Assembly (NCBI RefSeq): GCF_029961145.1
Contig: NZ_JASBRG010000005.1
Coordinates: forward strand, 496,001 to 560,000
Length of the DNA stretch: 64,000 bases
Direction of reading: 5' to 3'
Source: Pinibacter soli
Lineage (GTDB): Bacteria; Bacteroidota; Bacteroidia; Chitinophagales; Chitinophagaceae
Below are positions 63,249 to 64,000 of the stretch, piece after piece. A program made the translations under genes and the position numbers. Positions within the stretch are counted from its first letter, which is position 1. Each line of letters starts with the position of its first letter. Under the pieces are notes generated by a model. That model saw nothing but the letters and a program-made list of their open reading frames with translations, ran no database searches and had not been told where the DNA came from.

Positions 63249-64000
63249 TTATTGCCCGTTATTCATCAATTCCACACTTCTGTTAATAAATGCGGTCAAA
63301 TCATTTCCTTTTAACAGCCCTTGCGATAGTAACGCAAGGTCAGCAAGATTTCTTACCACTCTTTCTTGTTTAGATTTATTATGCTGCTTTAATACTTTCT
63401 GATAAATATTGTGATTCCCATTTATGGTCAACGTTACTTCATCGGGCATATTTGCATAGAAATTTCCCATCGGTCCGCTAACAGCAGCCATGTCTTTCAT
63501 ACGACGCATGAATTCCGGACGTGTTGCTACAACCGGTGGAGCATCTGCACTTAAGCCTTTTACTTCAACGGCAACATGCAAAGCAGGAATCTGGAAACCA
63601 AACAATTCTTTCAATGTAGTTTCCTCATCTTTGCTCAATACACTATCAGAAGATTCACTTTTGTCGATCAGGTTATCGGTGATATCCGCATCAACTCGTG
63701 TAAACATTACATCGCTCCACTTCATTTCCATATTATTGATGAAAGCTGCATCTACAAGCGTTTCCATCTTCACTACGATATAACCTTTTGCTTTAGCGGC
63801 CTGTATGTAACTATCCTGTTGAATCGGATTGGTTGTGTATAATACTACAATCTTACCTTCTTTATTTTTCTGAAGTGTTTCAGTTGCAATTTTATATTCG
63901 TCAAGCGTATAGAATTTTCCGCCCTCAACATCTTCAAAAATGTGGAACTTGTTTGCCTTGTCTAAGAACTTGTCATCCGTCATCATTCCGTATTTCACAA
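63249..64000 (-). CDS. htpG: Molecular chaperone HtpG (Hsp90), C-terminal part, 5' end outside window
   Basis: The frame is open to the right edge; a GTG at 63998 is not the real start. The visible ~250 residues cover the end of the middle domain (MMTDDKFLDKANKFHIF, TLDEYKIATETLQKNKEGKIVVLYTTNP) and the C-terminal dimerisation domain (FMRRMKDMAAVSGP, LTINGNHNIYQKVLKQ, ALLSQGLLKGNDLTAFINRSVELM). These match Bacteroidota HtpG proteins, which are about 610 aa. It converges on recJ. Confidence 0.93.
   Translation of the reverse strand, partial: VKYGMMTDDKFLDKANKFHIFEDVEGGKFYTLDEYKIATETLQKNKEGKIVVLYTTNPIQQDSYIQAAKAKGYIVVKMETLVDAAFINNMEMKWSDVMFTRVDADITDNLIDKSESSDSVLSKDEETTLKELFGFQIPALHVAVEVKGLSADAPPVVATRPEFMRRMKDMAAVSGPMGNFYANMPDEVTLTINGNHNIYQKVLKQHNKSKQERVVRNLADLALLSQGLLKGNDLTAFINRSVELMNNGQ

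Noticed and set aside
1-64000. CRISPR arrays, tRNA or rRNA genes, insertion sequences
   Set aside because: No regularly spaced direct repeats with unique spacers, no TTCRA arm with acceptor pairing, and no transposase-like protein were found.

Overview
The window is a chromosomal segment of a Bacteroidota bacterium, most likely family Chitinophagaceae. The evidence is a SusC/SusD pair, type IX secretion (T9SS) genes (sprA, porD and a PorE-like protein), a T9SS type B sorted surface protein, DUF3467, DUF4105, DUF4296 and DUF2490 proteins, futalosine-pathway menaquinone genes, and promoters of the Bacteroidota type (-7 box TAnnTTTG). The species cannot be named from the sequence. No rRNA, tRNA, CRISPR array, transposase or prophage gene was seen.

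Layout. 1-9.5 kb: a receptor truncated by the window edge (end of a heavy-metal-binding domain fused to a TonB-dependent receptor), an M1 peptidase, and a SusD/SusC pair on the minus strand. 10-13.4 kb: a DUF3467 protein and a translationally coupled pair of outer-membrane proteins, one carrying a ComEA-like helix-hairpin-helix domain. 13.5-22.9 kb: folD-queE, a PorE-like OmpA protein, dprA, guaB, a DUF4105/Lnb-like protein and an alpha/beta hydrolase. 23-30.8 kb: a large T9SS cargo protein, an SDR, a small secreted protein, an AI-2E-type permease and an M14 peptidase. 31-38.8 kb: sprA behind ruvA. 39-51.6 kb: fabH, DUF2490, a nucleoid-associated protein, an alginate-lyase-like protein, a GNAT, fabD, queD-folE, mqnB-mqnD, photolyase, a pabC-like aminotransferase and an orphan NarL-type response regulator. 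52.4-58.5 kb: a minus-strand run bamD-rpoZ-coaBC-porD-DUF4296-scoA-(isoprenoid-synthase-like gene)-scoB. 58.6-64 kb: an OmpA/TSP3 protein, polyprenyl synthase, recJ and the 3' part of htpG.

How the genes connect. Type IX secretion is represented by sprA, porD, the PorE-like protein and one cargo protein. Queuosine/folate chemistry is represented by folE, queD, queE, folD and pabC. mqnB and mqnD belong to menaquinone synthesis, and the polyprenyl synthase could supply its side chain. fabH and fabD start fatty acid synthesis. dprA, ruvA, recJ and photolyase act in DNA processing and repair.

The most striking non-coding feature is a set of dispersed word-like repeat families that form long imperfect inverted repeats in many intergenic gaps. 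One arm often starts at, or supplies, the stop codon of a flanking gene, so that several proteins (RecJ, photolyase, the AI-2E permease, DUF4105, GNAT, the alginate-lyase-like protein) have their last residues encoded by repeat sequence. Other points of note are the uncharacterised gene between scoA and scoB, the helix-hairpin-helix/beta-barrel pair, and -7 promoter boxes lying 3-5 nt from several start codons, which suggests leaderless mRNAs.
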